DNA of 60,932 bases from Caryophanales bacterium. GTDB taxonomy: Bacteria > Bacillota > Bacilli > Bacillales > Amphibacillaceae. The notes beneath the pieces were generated by a model. That model worked only from the letters and a program-made list of their open reading frames with translations. It made no database searches and was not told the origin of the DNA. The stretch covers positions 1 through 60,932 of the forward strand of contig JAPFDS010000064.1 in the NCBI GenBank assembly GCA_026168805.1. Direction: 5' to 3'. A program made the position numbers and the translations under genes. Positions 28,182-36,991 of this stretch are shown here, one piece after another. Each line of letters opens with the position of its first letter. Position 1 is the stretch's first letter.

Positions 28182-28210
28182 TTGCTATTCAAACATTCGT
28201 ATGATAATAT
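28182..28210 (+). promoter_or_regulatory. Second sigma-A promoter close to xerC
   Basis: TTGCTA at 28182-28187, 17-base spacer, TAATAT at 28205-28210. Transcription would start near 28217, leaving a short leader with the SD GGTGGTG. Confidence 0.6.
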
Positions 28211-28234
28211 GAAAATATTCGGTGGTGTGGACAT

Positions 28235-29146
28235 ATGAATAATCGAATGGAGTTTAATTTATTTGTAGAATATTTACAAATTGAAAAAAATGCCTCAAAG
28301 TATACTGTAGAATTTTATTCAAGTGACTTAATTGAGTTCTCGCAGTTTTTAGAACAAGAAGGAATTGTTCATTTTACAGAGGTAGATTACCGTGTCATAC
28401 GAATTTATTTAACGAAGCTATTTGATAAAAAACTTAGTAGAACAACTGTATTACGAAAAATATCAAGCTTGAGAAGTTTTTATCGGTTTATGGAACGAGA
28501 GGGTCTTGTAGAAGATAATCCTTTTATTCAAATAATTTTACCGAAAGCTCCAAAACCTATTCCAACTTTTTTATATGAAGAAGAATTAGAAAAATTGTTC
28601 GCTGCTAGCGATATAACTACTACACTTGGTCAACGCAATCAGGCTTTGCTTGAGACTCTATATGCAACGGGAATTCGCGTGAGTGAGTGTCAAACCCTAG
28701 AGTTAAATGATATTGATTTCAATGTTGGAACAATGTTTGTACAAGGAAAAGGAAAAAAAGAACGATATGTCCTTTTCGGAGAACATGCACATCATGCATT
28801 GCATATGTATATACATGATGGTAGAAAGAAACTATTAGCAAAATCTAAAAACGTATCATCAAACGTATTTTTAAATGCCCAGGGAAATCCTTTAACAACG
28901 CGTGGGATTCGATCGATATTACAAACATTAGTGGAACAAACGGCATTAACTATACACGTGCACCCACATAAATTACGTCATACGTTTGCAACGCATTTAT
29001 TAAATGAAGGTGCAGACTTACGTACAGTGCAAGAGTTGTTAGGCCATGAAAACTTGTCTTCTACACAAATTTATACACATGTGACAAAGGATCATTTGCG
29101 CAATGTATATATGGATAGTCATCCAAGGGCAAGAAAGAAACGTTAA
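28235..29146 (+). CDS. xerC: Tyrosine recombinase XerC (CodV)
   Basis: Resolves chromosome dimers at dif with XerD. N-terminal SAM-like core-binding domain (about 1-95), then the catalytic domain with Arg148 (TGIRVSE), Lys172 (GKGKK), His245 and Arg248 (HKLRHTFATH), His271 (LGHENLSS) and Tyr280 (IYTH). 303 aa. The location before hslV-hslU-codY is the conserved codV-clpQ-clpY-codY order, so this is the housekeeping recombinase and not a phage integrase. Confidence 0.95.
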   Translation: MNNRMEFNLFVEYLQIEKNASKYTVEFYSSDLIEFSQFLEQEGIVHFTEVDYRVIRIYLTKLFDKKLSRTTVLRKISSLRSFYRFMEREGLVEDNPFIQIILPKAPKPIPTFLYEEELEKLFAASDITTTLGQRNQALLETLYATGIRVSECQTLELNDIDFNVGTMFVQGKGKKERYVLFGEHAHHALHMYIHDGRKKLLAKSKNVSSNVFLNAQGNPLTTRGIRSILQTLVEQTALTIHVHPHKLRHTFATHLLNEGADLRTVQELLGHENLSSTQIYTHVTKDHLRNVYMDSHPRARKKR

Positions 29147-29170
29147 TTTGTCTGTAGCGAGGTGAATATA

Positions 29171-29716
29171 TTGGCAACAGAAATGCATGCTACAACGATA
29201 TTTGGAATTATGCATGAAGGACAGTGTGCTATGAGTGGTGACGGTCAGGTTACCTTAGGGAATGCAGTCATCATGAAGCATACAGCGCAAAAAGTTAGAA
29301 AACTTTATAATGGAAAGGTGTTAGCTGGATTTGCGGGTTCAGTTGCAGATGCCTTTACACTATTTGAAAAGTTCGAAGGAAAATTAGAGACGTTCGATGG
29401 AAATCTGATGAGAGCTTCTGTTGAACTTGCTCAGGAATGGCGAAGTGATCGTGTTTTAAGAAAACTTGAAGCAATGCTAATTGTAATGGACCATAACCAT
29501 ATGTTTCTAGTGTCCGGAACAGGTGAAGTGATTGAACCAGATGACGGAATATTAGCAATTGGTTCTGGCGGTAACTATGCATTAAGTGCTGGTCGTGCAC
29601 TCACCAAGCATGCTTCACAATTATCAGCGAAAGAAATTGCTCGCTCTGCACTTGAAATAGCGGGTGATATTTGTGTGTATACGAACGATCATATAACGCT
29701 GGAAGTATTGGATTAA
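29171..29716 (+). CDS. hslV: ATP-dependent protease subunit HslV (ClpQ)
   Basis: Peptidase of the HslVU two-ring protease. The conserved [12 protein letters not shown] block begins at residue 6; the catalytic N-terminal Thr is expected to be the first Thr of ATT after removal of a short propeptide. 181 aa if started at TTG 29171, which is correctly spaced from GAGGTG (29159-29164). GTG 29162 and ATG 29183 are alternatives. B. subtilis ClpQ instead has an N-terminal Ser. The start choice is uncertain; the identity is not. Confidence 0.93.
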   Translation: MATEMHATTIFGIMHEGQCAMSGDGQVTLGNAVIMKHTAQKVRKLYNGKVLAGFAGSVADAFTLFEKFEGKLETFDGNLMRASVELAQEWRSDRVLRKLEAMLIVMDHNHMFLVSGTGEVIEPDDGILAIGSGGNYALSAGRALTKHASQLSAKEIARSALEIAGDICVYTNDHITLEVLD

Positions 29717-29736
29717 TAAAGGAGGTCCATACATTT

Positions 29737-31128
29737 ATGGGAAGAAACTTTACTCCGAAAGAGATTGTAGAACGGTTAGATCAATATATTATCGGACAAC
29801 ATGATGCAAAGAAATCAGTTGCTGTTGCATTAAGAAATCGGTTTCGATGGATGCAACTAGATGATGCAATGAAAGAAGAAATTGTACCTAAAAATATACT
29901 GATGATTGGTCCTACAGGAGTAGGTAAAACAGAAATTGCACGAAGATTGGCTAAGCTTGTTCAGGCACCTTTTATTAAAGTTGAAGCTACCAAATTTACA
30001 GAAGTAGGCTACGTCGGTCGAGATGTTGAATCAATGGTACGTGATCTAGTTGAGGTTTCTATTCGAATGGTGAAGGAAGAAAAAACGGCTGCTGTTCTGG
30101 GTAAAGCTGAAAAGTTAGCGAATAAAGAGCTCGTACGGCTACTTGTCCCAGACGCAAAGAAAGCAAAAACAATGAACAATCCATTAGAAATGCTTTTTTC
30201 TGCCGATGCATCAACTGAAGACGAAAACAGTGATGAGACCAATGAAGAAATAGGTTCTAAACGAAAGCAAATTGAAAAGCAACTTGCCTTAGGTGAATTG
30301 GAAAACCATCTTGTTACGATTGAAATTGAAGAGTCATCACCTTCAATGTTTGATGCATTACAAGGATCAGGCATGGAACAAATGGGTATGAATATGCAAG
30401 GCGCATTTGAGAAATTCATGCCTAAAAATAAAATTGAAAGAAAACTACCGGTATCTGAAGCGCGTGAAGTGCTCACACAACAACATGCGCAAAATTTAGT
30501 AGATATGGATGAAGTATCAAGTGAAGCAATTTATCGATCAGAAAACTCAGGTATTATTTTCATTGACGAAATTGATAAAATTGCTAGTAAAGACGGTCAA
30601 CAAGAACAAGTATCAAGAGAAGGGGTTCAGCGCGATATTTTACCTATTGTCGAAGGTTCTTCAGTAATGACAAAGTACGGATCTGTTAAGACAGACCACA
30701 TGTTGTTTGTTGCGGCTGGAGCTTTTCATACGTCAAAGCCGTCAGATTTAATTCCTGAATTACAAGGCCGGTTTCCAATTCGGGTGGAATTAGATAAACT
30801 GACGACAGAAGATTTTGAGCGTATTTTACGTGAACCTTCAAATGCTTTATTAAAACAATATGAAGCACTGTTAAAAACAGAGGGTATAAATATCCAGTTT
30901 TCAGACGAAGCTATTCATAAAATTGCCGAAATTGCTTTCGAAGTAAATCAAGAAACAGACAATATTGGTGCCCGGAGACTCCATACCATTCTTGAGAAGT
31001 TATTAGAAGACTTATCTTATGAAGCTACGGATATCACTATGGAAACAATTGAAGTAAATGCAAATTATGTAGACGAAAAACTATCTTCAATTGTGAAAAA
31101 TAAAGATTTAAGTCGTTTTATCTTATAA
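29737..31128 (+). CDS. hslU: HslU (ClpY) ATPase subunit
   Basis: AAA+ unfoldase that feeds HslV. Walker A GPTGVGKT at about 58-65, Walker [12 protein letters not shown], sensor region GRFPIRVEL, and the inserted I domain between. 463 aa from ATG 29737, which follows AAAGGAGGTC; the longer frame would run back into hslV. Conserved pairing with hslV, 20 bases apart. Confidence 0.95.
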   Translation: MGRNFTPKEIVERLDQYIIGQHDAKKSVAVALRNRFRWMQLDDAMKEEIVPKNILMIGPTGVGKTEIARRLAKLVQAPFIKVEATKFTEVGYVGRDVESMVRDLVEVSIRMVKEEKTAAVLGKAEKLANKELVRLLVPDAKKAKTMNNPLEMLFSADASTEDENSDETNEEIGSKRKQIEKQLALGELENHLVTIEIEESSPSMFDALQGSGMEQMGMNMQGAFEKFMPKNKIERKLPVSEAREVLTQQHAQNLVDMDEVSSEAIYRSENSGIIFIDEIDKIASKDGQQEQVSREGVQRDILPIVEGSSVMTKYGSVKTDHMLFVAAGAFHTSKPSDLIPELQGRFPIRVELDKLTTEDFERILREPSNALLKQYEALLKTEGINIQFSDEAIHKIAEIAFEVNQETDNIGARRLHTILEKLLEDLSYEATDITMETIEVNANYVDEKLSSIVKNKDLSRFIL

Positions 31129-31204
31129 AGAAATTGCTTCTTCATAGACGAACGAACAATTGCAAAAAAATAGATGTATTATAAATACCAATGGAGGAAT
31201 ATAC

Positions 31205-31984
31205 ATGGAACTTTTAAATCGTGCTAGAAAAATCAACTCTTTACTACAAAAATCTGCGGGGAAATCAGTGAATTTTAGTGACATTTCTAAAACTTTATCA
31301 GAAGTAATTAAGGGAAATGTTTTTACAATAAATCGTGACGGAAAATTACTAGGTTTTGCAATTAATGAGGAAATAGAGAATGAACGAATCAAGTCTATGT
31401 TAGAAGAAAGACAGTTTCCTGAAGAATACACACAAGCGTTATTTAACATTCGCGAAACTACACCGAATTTAGATGTCGATAGTGAACATACAGTATTTCC
31501 AGTGGAAAACAAAGACTTATTCAGAAATGCTTTAACGACAATTGTCCCTATTGTAGGTGGAGGAGATCGTTTAGGTACGCTTATTTTAGGTCGAGTAAAA
31601 GATCCGTTTAACTCGGATGACTTATTACTTGCTGAATATGGTGCTACTGTTGTTGGAATGGAAATTCTTCAAGAAAAGTCAGCAGAAATTGAGAAAGAAG
31701 CGCGTAGTAAAGCTGTCGTGCAAATGGCAATCAGTTCACTCTCATATAGTGAATTAGAAGCAATCGATCATATCTTTGAAGAACTAGATGGCAATGAAGG
31801 TTTACTTGTCGCTAGTAAGATTGCTGACAGAGTTGGAATTACTCGTTCCGTTATTGTTAATGCGCTACGTAAACTTGAAAGTGCTGGAGTAATCGAGTCT
31901 CGTTCTTTAGGAATGAAAGGAACATATATTAAAGTTTTAAACGATAAGTTTTTAGTAGAACTTGATAAATTACGTTCAAGATAA
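31205..31984 (+). CDS. codY: GTP-sensing transcriptional repressor CodY
   Basis: Global nutrient regulator that responds to branched-chain amino acids and GTP. N-terminal GAF domain starting [16 protein letters not shown]-terminal winged helix with the highly conserved [20 protein letters not shown] (about 203-222). 259 aa. SD ATGGAGGAAT. In B. subtilis CodY represses the fla/che operon that lies immediately downstream here. Followed by a strong terminator. Confidence 0.97.
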   Translation: MELLNRARKINSLLQKSAGKSVNFSDISKTLSEVIKGNVFTINRDGKLLGFAINEEIENERIKSMLEERQFPEEYTQALFNIRETTPNLDVDSEHTVFPVENKDLFRNALTTIVPIVGGGDRLGTLILGRVKDPFNSDDLLLAEYGATVVGMEILQEKSAEIEKEARSKAVVQMAISSLSYSELEAIDHIFEELDGNEGLLVASKIADRVGITRSVIVNALRKLESAGVIESRSLGMKGTYIKVLNDKFLVELDKLRSR

Positions 31985-32002
31985 TAAGGATACGATAACT
32001 TT

Positions 32003-32047
32003 ATAAGAGGTGTTAGATGAAATAATCTAATACCTCTTATTTTTTTG
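32003..32047 (+). terminator. Terminator after codY
   Basis: ATAAGAGGTGTTAGAT (32003-32018) pairs with ATCTAATACCTCTTAT (32025-32040), one G-U pair, 6-base loop, followed by a run of T. It separates the codY unit from fla/che. Confidence 0.92.
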
Positions 32048-32327
32048 TGAAAAACTTTAAGAAAACACATTCATTGACCTAGGTTAAAACGCCTATAAAT
32101 ATAAGTTATAATGAAAAGTTGTCATTTCGACCAATAAGTACCAATTTAGGGATATATAACTAGTCCTAAAGAACTATTTTTTATTCGTCGAAGAATATAT
32201 TGTCGATAATTGGTAGACTTTGGCGATTGTTTAAATTACAATATGTATAGTTAAAGTAAAGACTTTAAATGAGGTACATAAAAATTGATGAATAGATTGA
32301 AAGAAATAGGTAAAAGGAGGTAGTTCT
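32048..32327 (+). promoter_or_regulatory. Upstream region of the fla/che operon
   Basis: No gene. The best sigma-A candidate is TAGACT (32214-32219), 17 bases, TACAAT (32237-32242), giving a leader of about 80 bases. Other partial elements are a TATAAT at 32107-32112 with a poor -35, and GTCGATAA at 32202-32209, which resembles a sigma-D -10 (GCCGATAT) but lacks TAAA at the right distance. ATTCGTCGAAGAAT (32183-32196) is a near-palindrome that could bind a regulator. No clear CodY box was found. Confidence 0.4.
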
Positions 32328-32723
32328 TTGAGCCATATTTTTGATAGTACAGTTCACTCACTTGAAAGAGCACTTAACTTTTCAACAACTAAAAATAAAG
32401 CAATTTCTCAAAATATCGCTAATGTTGACACCCCTGGATATAAATCTAAAAGCGTAACTTTTAAAGATGTACTATCCCAAGCACAAGAACGTTCATTTAC
32501 AGCTAAACGTACAGATTCGAAACATATCCCATTTTCTGTAAACAACAACGCGGGTACTGTTCAAGAAAACTCGAACACAACATATAACCATAATGGAAAT
32601 AATGTTGATATAGATTATGAGATGACTAAGTTAGCAGAAAACCAAATTTACTATAACAGTATGGTAGACCGCTTCAATGATAAAATGAGAACTTTACAAA
32701 CTGTTATAAGAGGAGGTAGTTAA
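32328..32723 (+). CDS. flgB: Flagellar proximal rod protein FlgB
   Basis: Rod subunit exported by the flagellar type III apparatus. The N-terminal rod/hook motif NIANVDTPGYKSK (about 28-40) is typical. 131 aa. Starts with TTG 32328 after the very strong SD AAAAGGAGGTAG. First gene of the fla/che operon. Confidence 0.94.
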   Translation: MSHIFDSTVHSLERALNFSTTKNKAISQNIANVDTPGYKSKSVTFKDVLSQAQERSFTAKRTDSKHIPFSVNNNAGTVQENSNTTYNHNGNNVDIDYEMTKLAENQIYYNSMVDRFNDKMRTLQTVIRGGS

Positions 32724-32725
32724 AG

Positions 32726-33187
32726 ATGTCGATGTTTCATAGTATGAATACAAGTGCTAGTGCACTAACAGCACAAAGATTACGTATGGATTTAGTGTCC
32801 TCAAACATTGCAAATGCCCAGACTACAAGAGCACGTTTAAATGTTGATGGCGAGTATGAGCCATACAGAAGAAAATTAGCTGTGTTGCAACCGGATGAGC
32901 AATCCTTTCAGTCACATCTACAACGAGCTTCAAACATCGAAAAAAACTCCTCGGTAGGTAATGGTGTTCGTGTTCAAAATATTGTCGAAGATGACGAACC
33001 CTTTAAACAAGTATATAATCCTCTTCATCCAGATGCGAATGCTGAAGGTTTTGTTCAACTTCCGAATGTTGACCCTTTACAAGAGATGATTGATTTGATG
33101 GGTTCAACACGGTCTTATGAGGCAAATGTCACAGCTTTAAATGCAAGTAAAGGTATGCTTATGAAAGCTTTAGAAATAGGGAAGTAA
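32726..33187 (+). CDS. flgC: Flagellar rod protein FlgC
   Basis: Proximal rod subunit. N-terminal motif SSNIANAQTTRA and the C-terminal coiled-coil SYEANVTALNASKGMLMKAL. 153 aa. Begins 2 bases after flgB, with the SD AGGAGG inside the flgB end, so coupled. Confidence 0.95.
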   Translation: MSMFHSMNTSASALTAQRLRMDLVSSNIANAQTTRARLNVDGEYEPYRRKLAVLQPDEQSFQSHLQRASNIEKNSSVGNGVRVQNIVEDDEPFKQVYNPLHPDANAEGFVQLPNVDPLQEMIDLMGSTRSYEANVTALNASKGMLMKALEIGK

Positions 33188-33203
33188 AAAGGAGTGATAA
33201 TGA

Positions 33204-33503
33204 ATGGTATTAAACGTAAATGAAGCCCTACAACCAATAGATATGAAGTCTTTGTCAACTACAAAAAATAAAGTACCTAGTGACAACAGCTTTTCTAATA
33301 CTCTGAAAGAAGCAATTGCTAAAGTGAATGATGATCAACTGAAAGCTGACAAACAAACGGAAATGCTAGCAGCAGGTAAAGACATTGATTTGCATGAAGT
33401 GATGATTTCAGCTCAAAAAGCGAGCGTAACAATGGAAACTTCGGTACAAGTTCAAAAGAAAATGCTCGACGCTTATAATGAAATCATGCGCATGCAAATT
33501 TAG
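33204..33503 (+). CDS. fliE: Flagellar basal-body protein FliE
   Basis: Joins the MS ring to the rod. 99 aa with the family C-terminus IDLHEVMISAQKASVTMETSVQVQKKMLDAYNEIMRM-type amphipathic helices (about residues 60-99). ATG 33204 follows AAAGGAGTGA; a nearby ATG at 33200 is out of frame. A 118-base gap with a small hairpin separates it from fliF. Confidence 0.93.
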   Translation: MVLNVNEALQPIDMKSLSTTKNKVPSDNSFSNTLKEAIAKVNDDQLKADKQTEMLAAGKDIDLHEVMISAQKASVTMETSVQVQKKMLDAYNEIMRMQI

Positions 33504-33551
33504 TATTTTAACCTATGAATAGTCATAAAGACATATGTGCTACTCCTAACA

Positions 33552-33574
33552 TGTGACATTAATGTTTTGTCACA
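33552..33574 (+). other. Small hairpin between fliE and fliF
   Basis: TGTGACA (33552-33558) pairs with TGTCACA (33568-33574) around a 9-base loop. There is no T run, so it is not a terminator; it may stabilise or process the long mRNA, or be an operator-like dyad. The 118-base gap is long for this operon. Confidence 0.45.
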
Positions 33575-33621
33575 AAATATACACATTGACTTGAATACTT
33601 GGTAGATCTGGTGGGGAATTT

Positions 33622-35214
33622 ATGAAGGAAAATTTATTGAAAACAAAAGATACAGTTGCAAATTATTGGAGGAACCGAACAAAAGGTCAGAAGATCACAT
33701 TTATTGGTTCTGCAATTTTCATTATTTTAATTGTTATTATTTTATCTATATTTGCATTCAATACGAAATACATCCCACTATATAACAATTTATCTGTTCA
33801 TGAAGTGAATCAGATAAAAGACGAATTGGATGAACGAAATGTACCTTATCAACTTGCTGAAGGCGGTACAGTTATTAAAGTTCCAGAGCAAAATGCTGAT
33901 GAGTTAATAGTCGATTTGGCTGGACTGAACATCCCTAGTAGTGGTGGAATTGATTATTCCTTTTTTAGTGAGAATGCATCGTGGGGTATCACTGATAATG
34001 AATTTAACATGATGCGTTTGGATGCTATTCAAACAGAGCTATCAAATTTAATTACTCAAATTGAAGGCATACAAGATGCGAATGTCATGATTACATTACC
34101 AGAAGAATCCGTCTTTATTAGCGATCAACAAGAAGATGCGAGTGCAGCGATTATGTTACATACAGATCCTGGATATGAACTAAAAGGGAATCAGTTGGAG
34201 GCACTATATCATCTCGTTTCAAAAGCAGTCCCGCATTTGCCTGCTGAGAATGTAGCTATTATGAATCAATACTTCGAGTATTATGACAACCAAGATTCCT
34301 ATGTGACTTCAGGTCAAGATAGCTATACGCATCAACAATCGATTAAAAAAGATATTGAACGAGATATTCAAAGACGTCTACAACAGATGATTGGTTCAAT
34401 GGTTGGTATGGATAAAGTCATTGTTTCCGTAACGACAGACATAGACTTTACCAACGAAAATCGAATTGAAGAACTTATTGAGCCTGTAGATGTAGATAAT
34501 ATGGAAGGTTTGCCAGTAAGTGTGGAAACCATCCATGAAACATATACTGGTAATAATGTAGGGGGCGTTGGTGGCACTGGAGATACAGATGTGCCAAATT
34601 ACCCAGGAGATTCAGGCCAAGAAGATGGCGATTATGAATTAGTTAAAGAAATGATAAATAATGAATTTAATCGAATTCGAAAAGAGATTGTTGAAAGTCC
34701 TTATAAAGTGAGAGATGTAGGAATTCAAGTAGCTGTTGATCAATCCGTCGGAAAAGATGGGGATGAAGTACAACTACTGTCCACACAAGAACAATCAGCT
34801 GTTGAGGATGGAATTACGTCTATTTTAAATTCGATTATTCAAACCTCTGTTGATAAGGAATATGGTGAAATCGATCCAAGTGAGAAGATTTCCATCGTTT
34901 TTCAAGAGTTTAGTGAGACACCTACAACAGATCCAGTTGGGACCCAATCGATTCCTTTATGGGTATATGTAACTGGTGCAGCGTTGCTTTTATTCATCAT
35001 TGCATTGTTAGTTGCACTTCTTCGCAGAGGTAAAAAAGAAGAATATATAGAAGAGGAAATAAGTGAAGAAATAGCAGCAACGACTGAAATACCGGATATC
35101 GAAAGCAGTCCTGAAAATGAGGTCGAAGTAAGAAGGAAACAATTAGAGCAAATGGCAACCGATAATCCAGAAGAGTTTACTAAATTATTACGTAGCTGGA
35201 TATCAGATGATTAG
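33622..35214 (+). CDS. fliF: Flagellar MS-ring protein FliF
   Basis: Builds the membrane ring on which the flagellum assembles. Transmembrane helices near residues 27-47 and 450-468 bracket the periplasmic ring-building domains; the cytoplasmic tail (about 470-530) ends in the FliG-binding segment (EFTKLLRSWISDD). 530 aa. ATG 33622 follows TGGTGGGG. fliG follows after 12 bases. Confidence 0.95.
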   Translation: MKENLLKTKDTVANYWRNRTKGQKITFIGSAIFIILIVIILSIFAFNTKYIPLYNNLSVHEVNQIKDELDERNVPYQLAEGGTVIKVPEQNADELIVDLAGLNIPSSGGIDYSFFSENASWGITDNEFNMMRLDAIQTELSNLITQIEGIQDANVMITLPEESVFISDQQEDASAAIMLHTDPGYELKGNQLEALYHLVSKAVPHLPAENVAIMNQYFEYYDNQDSYVTSGQDSYTHQQSIKKDIERDIQRRLQQMIGSMVGMDKVIVSVTTDIDFTNENRIEELIEPVDVDNMEGLPVSVETIHETYTGNNVGGVGGTGDTDVPNYPGDSGQEDGDYELVKEMINNEFNRIRKEIVESPYKVRDVGIQVAVDQSVGKDGDEVQLLSTQEQSAVEDGITSILNSIIQTSVDKEYGEIDPSEKISIVFQEFSETPTTDPVGTQSIPLWVYVTGAALLLFIIALLVALLRRGKKEEYIEEEISEEIAATTEIPDIESSPENEVEVRRKQLEQMATDNPEEFTKLLRSWISDD

Positions 35215-35226
35215 GAGGTTATAACC

Positions 35227-36240
35227 ATGGCAAGGCAAAGACATGCATTAACGGGAAAGCAAAAGGCTGCCATACTTCTCATATCATTAGGGCCAGATGT
35301 CTCTGCGCAAGTATATAAGCATTTAACGGATGAAGAAATTGAGCAATTGAGTTTAGAAATATCATCTGTCAAACGCGTGGACTCCGATTTGAAAGAAAAT
35401 GTTCTCGATCAATTTCATCAAATTGCACTTGCGCAAGACTATATTTCTCAAGGTGGTGTAGGGTATGCAAAAACGGTGTTAGAAAAAGCTTTTGGACAGC
35501 AAGAAGCAACATCTATTATTAACCGTTTAACATCCTCATTGCAGGTGCGTCCTTTTGATTTTGCTAGAAAGGCCGATCCACAACAAGTACTTAATTTTAT
35601 TATGAATGAACATCCACAGACGATCGCTTTAGTTCTTTCATATTTAGATGCCGAACAATCGGGACAAATACTTTCTGAGTTACCACAAGATATGCAAGCA
35701 GAAGTCGCAAAGAGAATTGCGTTAATGGATTCCACTTCTCCAGAGATTATTAGTCAAGTGGAACAAGTACTAGAGAAAAATCTATCGGCTTCTTTAACTG
35801 AAGACTATACACAGACTGGTGGAATTGAAGCGGTAGTTGAAGTGTTAAATGGTGTAGATCGAAGTACAGAACGGACAATTTTAGACTCACTCGAGATCCA
35901 AGACCCAGAATTAGCAGATGAGATTAAAAAGCGTATGTTTGTATTTGAAGATATTGTTATATTGGATAACCGTGCGATTCAACGCGTGATTCGAGAAGTA
36001 GATGCGGAAGACTTACGTTTATCATTAAAAGTTTCTAGTGAAGAGGTACAAGAACTTATATTTAGTAACATGTCTGAGCGTATGGCTGTAACCTTTAAAG
36101 AAGAAATGGAATATATGGGACCCGTTCGTTTAAGAGATGTTGAAGAAGCACAGATGAGAATTGTGTCATCCATCAGACGCTTAGAAGAAATAGGCGAAAT
36201 CATTATTGCACGTGGTGGAGGAGATGATATTATTGTCTAA
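35227..36240 (+). CDS. fliG: Flagellar motor switch protein FliG
   Basis: C-ring protein that contacts FliF and the stator. Contains the EHPQTIALVLSYLD motif in the middle domain and the C-terminal torque helix with charged residues (RAIQRVIREVDAEDLRLSLK). 337 aa. SD AGGAGG at 35214-35219. Confidence 0.96.
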   Translation: MARQRHALTGKQKAAILLISLGPDVSAQVYKHLTDEEIEQLSLEISSVKRVDSDLKENVLDQFHQIALAQDYISQGGVGYAKTVLEKAFGQQEATSIINRLTSSLQVRPFDFARKADPQQVLNFIMNEHPQTIALVLSYLDAEQSGQILSELPQDMQAEVAKRIALMDSTSPEIISQVEQVLEKNLSASLTEDYTQTGGIEAVVEVLNGVDRSTERTILDSLEIQDPELADEIKKRMFVFEDIVILDNRAIQRVIREVDAEDLRLSLKVSSEEVQELIFSNMSERMAVTFKEEMEYMGPVRLRDVEEAQMRIVSSIRRLEEIGEIIIARGGGDDIIV

Positions 36241-36991
36241 CATAAAAAAAGACATGCGTACATCCACCACGAAAACAATTTCTATTAAGCCGCTTAACCG
36301 GATTAAACAGTTATATGACAAACCCGTTCAAGAAGAAGTCGATCGTTCTGCTGAAGTACATATACAAGAAAAAATTGTAGAAGCTGAGGATCGACTAAAA
36401 GAGTTACAACGTAAACAAGAAGAAACAATCACTAAAACCAATGAGGACATTTCTGCCTTGAAAAATGAGTGGGAACATGAACGACACCAGTTGGTTACTG
36501 AAGCAAAAGAAGAAGGTTATGCTGCAGGCTTTGAACATGCTACACAGGAAGTCGAAAAAGCATATAGTGAAAAGTTGGCTGAGGCAAATCAACTCATTCA
36601 AACAGCAGAACGTGAGCATGTCAAACGAATCGAAGAATCTACCAACAGTCTCATTGATTTATCAACTCAAATTGCTGAAAAGATTATCCATTCGCACATT
36701 GAAAAAAGTCAAGATGCGTTTCTATCTCTTGTACAAGGAGCCATTGAAGAGCTCAAGGAACAACCAGAAGTAAACATTTATGTACCTGCTGAATACTATG
36801 AATTTATGACTTTACAAAAGAGTGAATTAGTAGAGTTAATGAATGGAAAAGCGAACGTGCTCATTTATATTGCATCAAATGATCAAGCGTACATTACGCA
36901 TCCTCTCGGAAAAATCGATATAAGTATTGATACACAACTGACACAGATGCGAGAGAAATTACTGGAGATAGCAATGGAGAATCAATTATGA
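36233..36991 (+). CDS. fliH: Flagellar export regulator FliH
   Basis: Binds and restrains the FliI ATPase. Long charged coiled coil (about 40-135) with the glycine-containing EGYAAGFEHATQ motif, then the FliI-binding C-terminus. 252 aa from TTG 36233, giving MSNIKKDMRTS; GGAGG lies at 36217-36221. ATG 36224 (MILLSN...) is almost touching that SD and is less likely. Overlaps the fliG end by 8 bases. Start uncertain. Confidence 0.9.
   Translation: MSNIKKDMRTSTTKTISIKPLNRIKQLYDKPVQEEVDRSAEVHIQEKIVEAEDRLKELQRKQEETITKTNEDISALKNEWEHERHQLVTEAKEEGYAAGFEHATQEVEKAYSEKLAEANQLIQTAEREHVKRIEESTNSLIDLSTQIAEKIIHSHIEKSQDAFLSLVQGAIEELKEQPEVNIYVPAEYYEFMTLQKSELVELMNGKANVLIYIASNDQAYITHPLGKIDISIDTQLTQMREKLLEIAMENQL

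Larger units (their letters stand above)
27952..28234. other. Gene-free spacer between topA and xerC (trmFO absent)
   Basis: No open frame with a start and SD is present on either strand. It holds two sigma-A promoters (28043-28071 and 28182-28210) and an AT-rich leader of about 155 bases between the first transcription start and xerC. In B. subtilis the trmFO (gid) gene lies here. I see no remnant of it, though a decayed remnant would be hard to recognise by eye. Confidence 0.7.

Noticed and set aside
28235-29146. Tyrosine recombinase as a sign of a phage or integrative element
   Set aside because: Its place before hslV-hslU-codY and its XerC-type sequence identify the housekeeping gene; no attachment-site repeats or phage genes flank it.
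36465-36773. 102-codon plus-strand open frame inside fliH
   Set aside because: It is the shifted frame of a Glu/Lys-rich coiled coil. It has no family resemblance, and fliH itself is intact across it.
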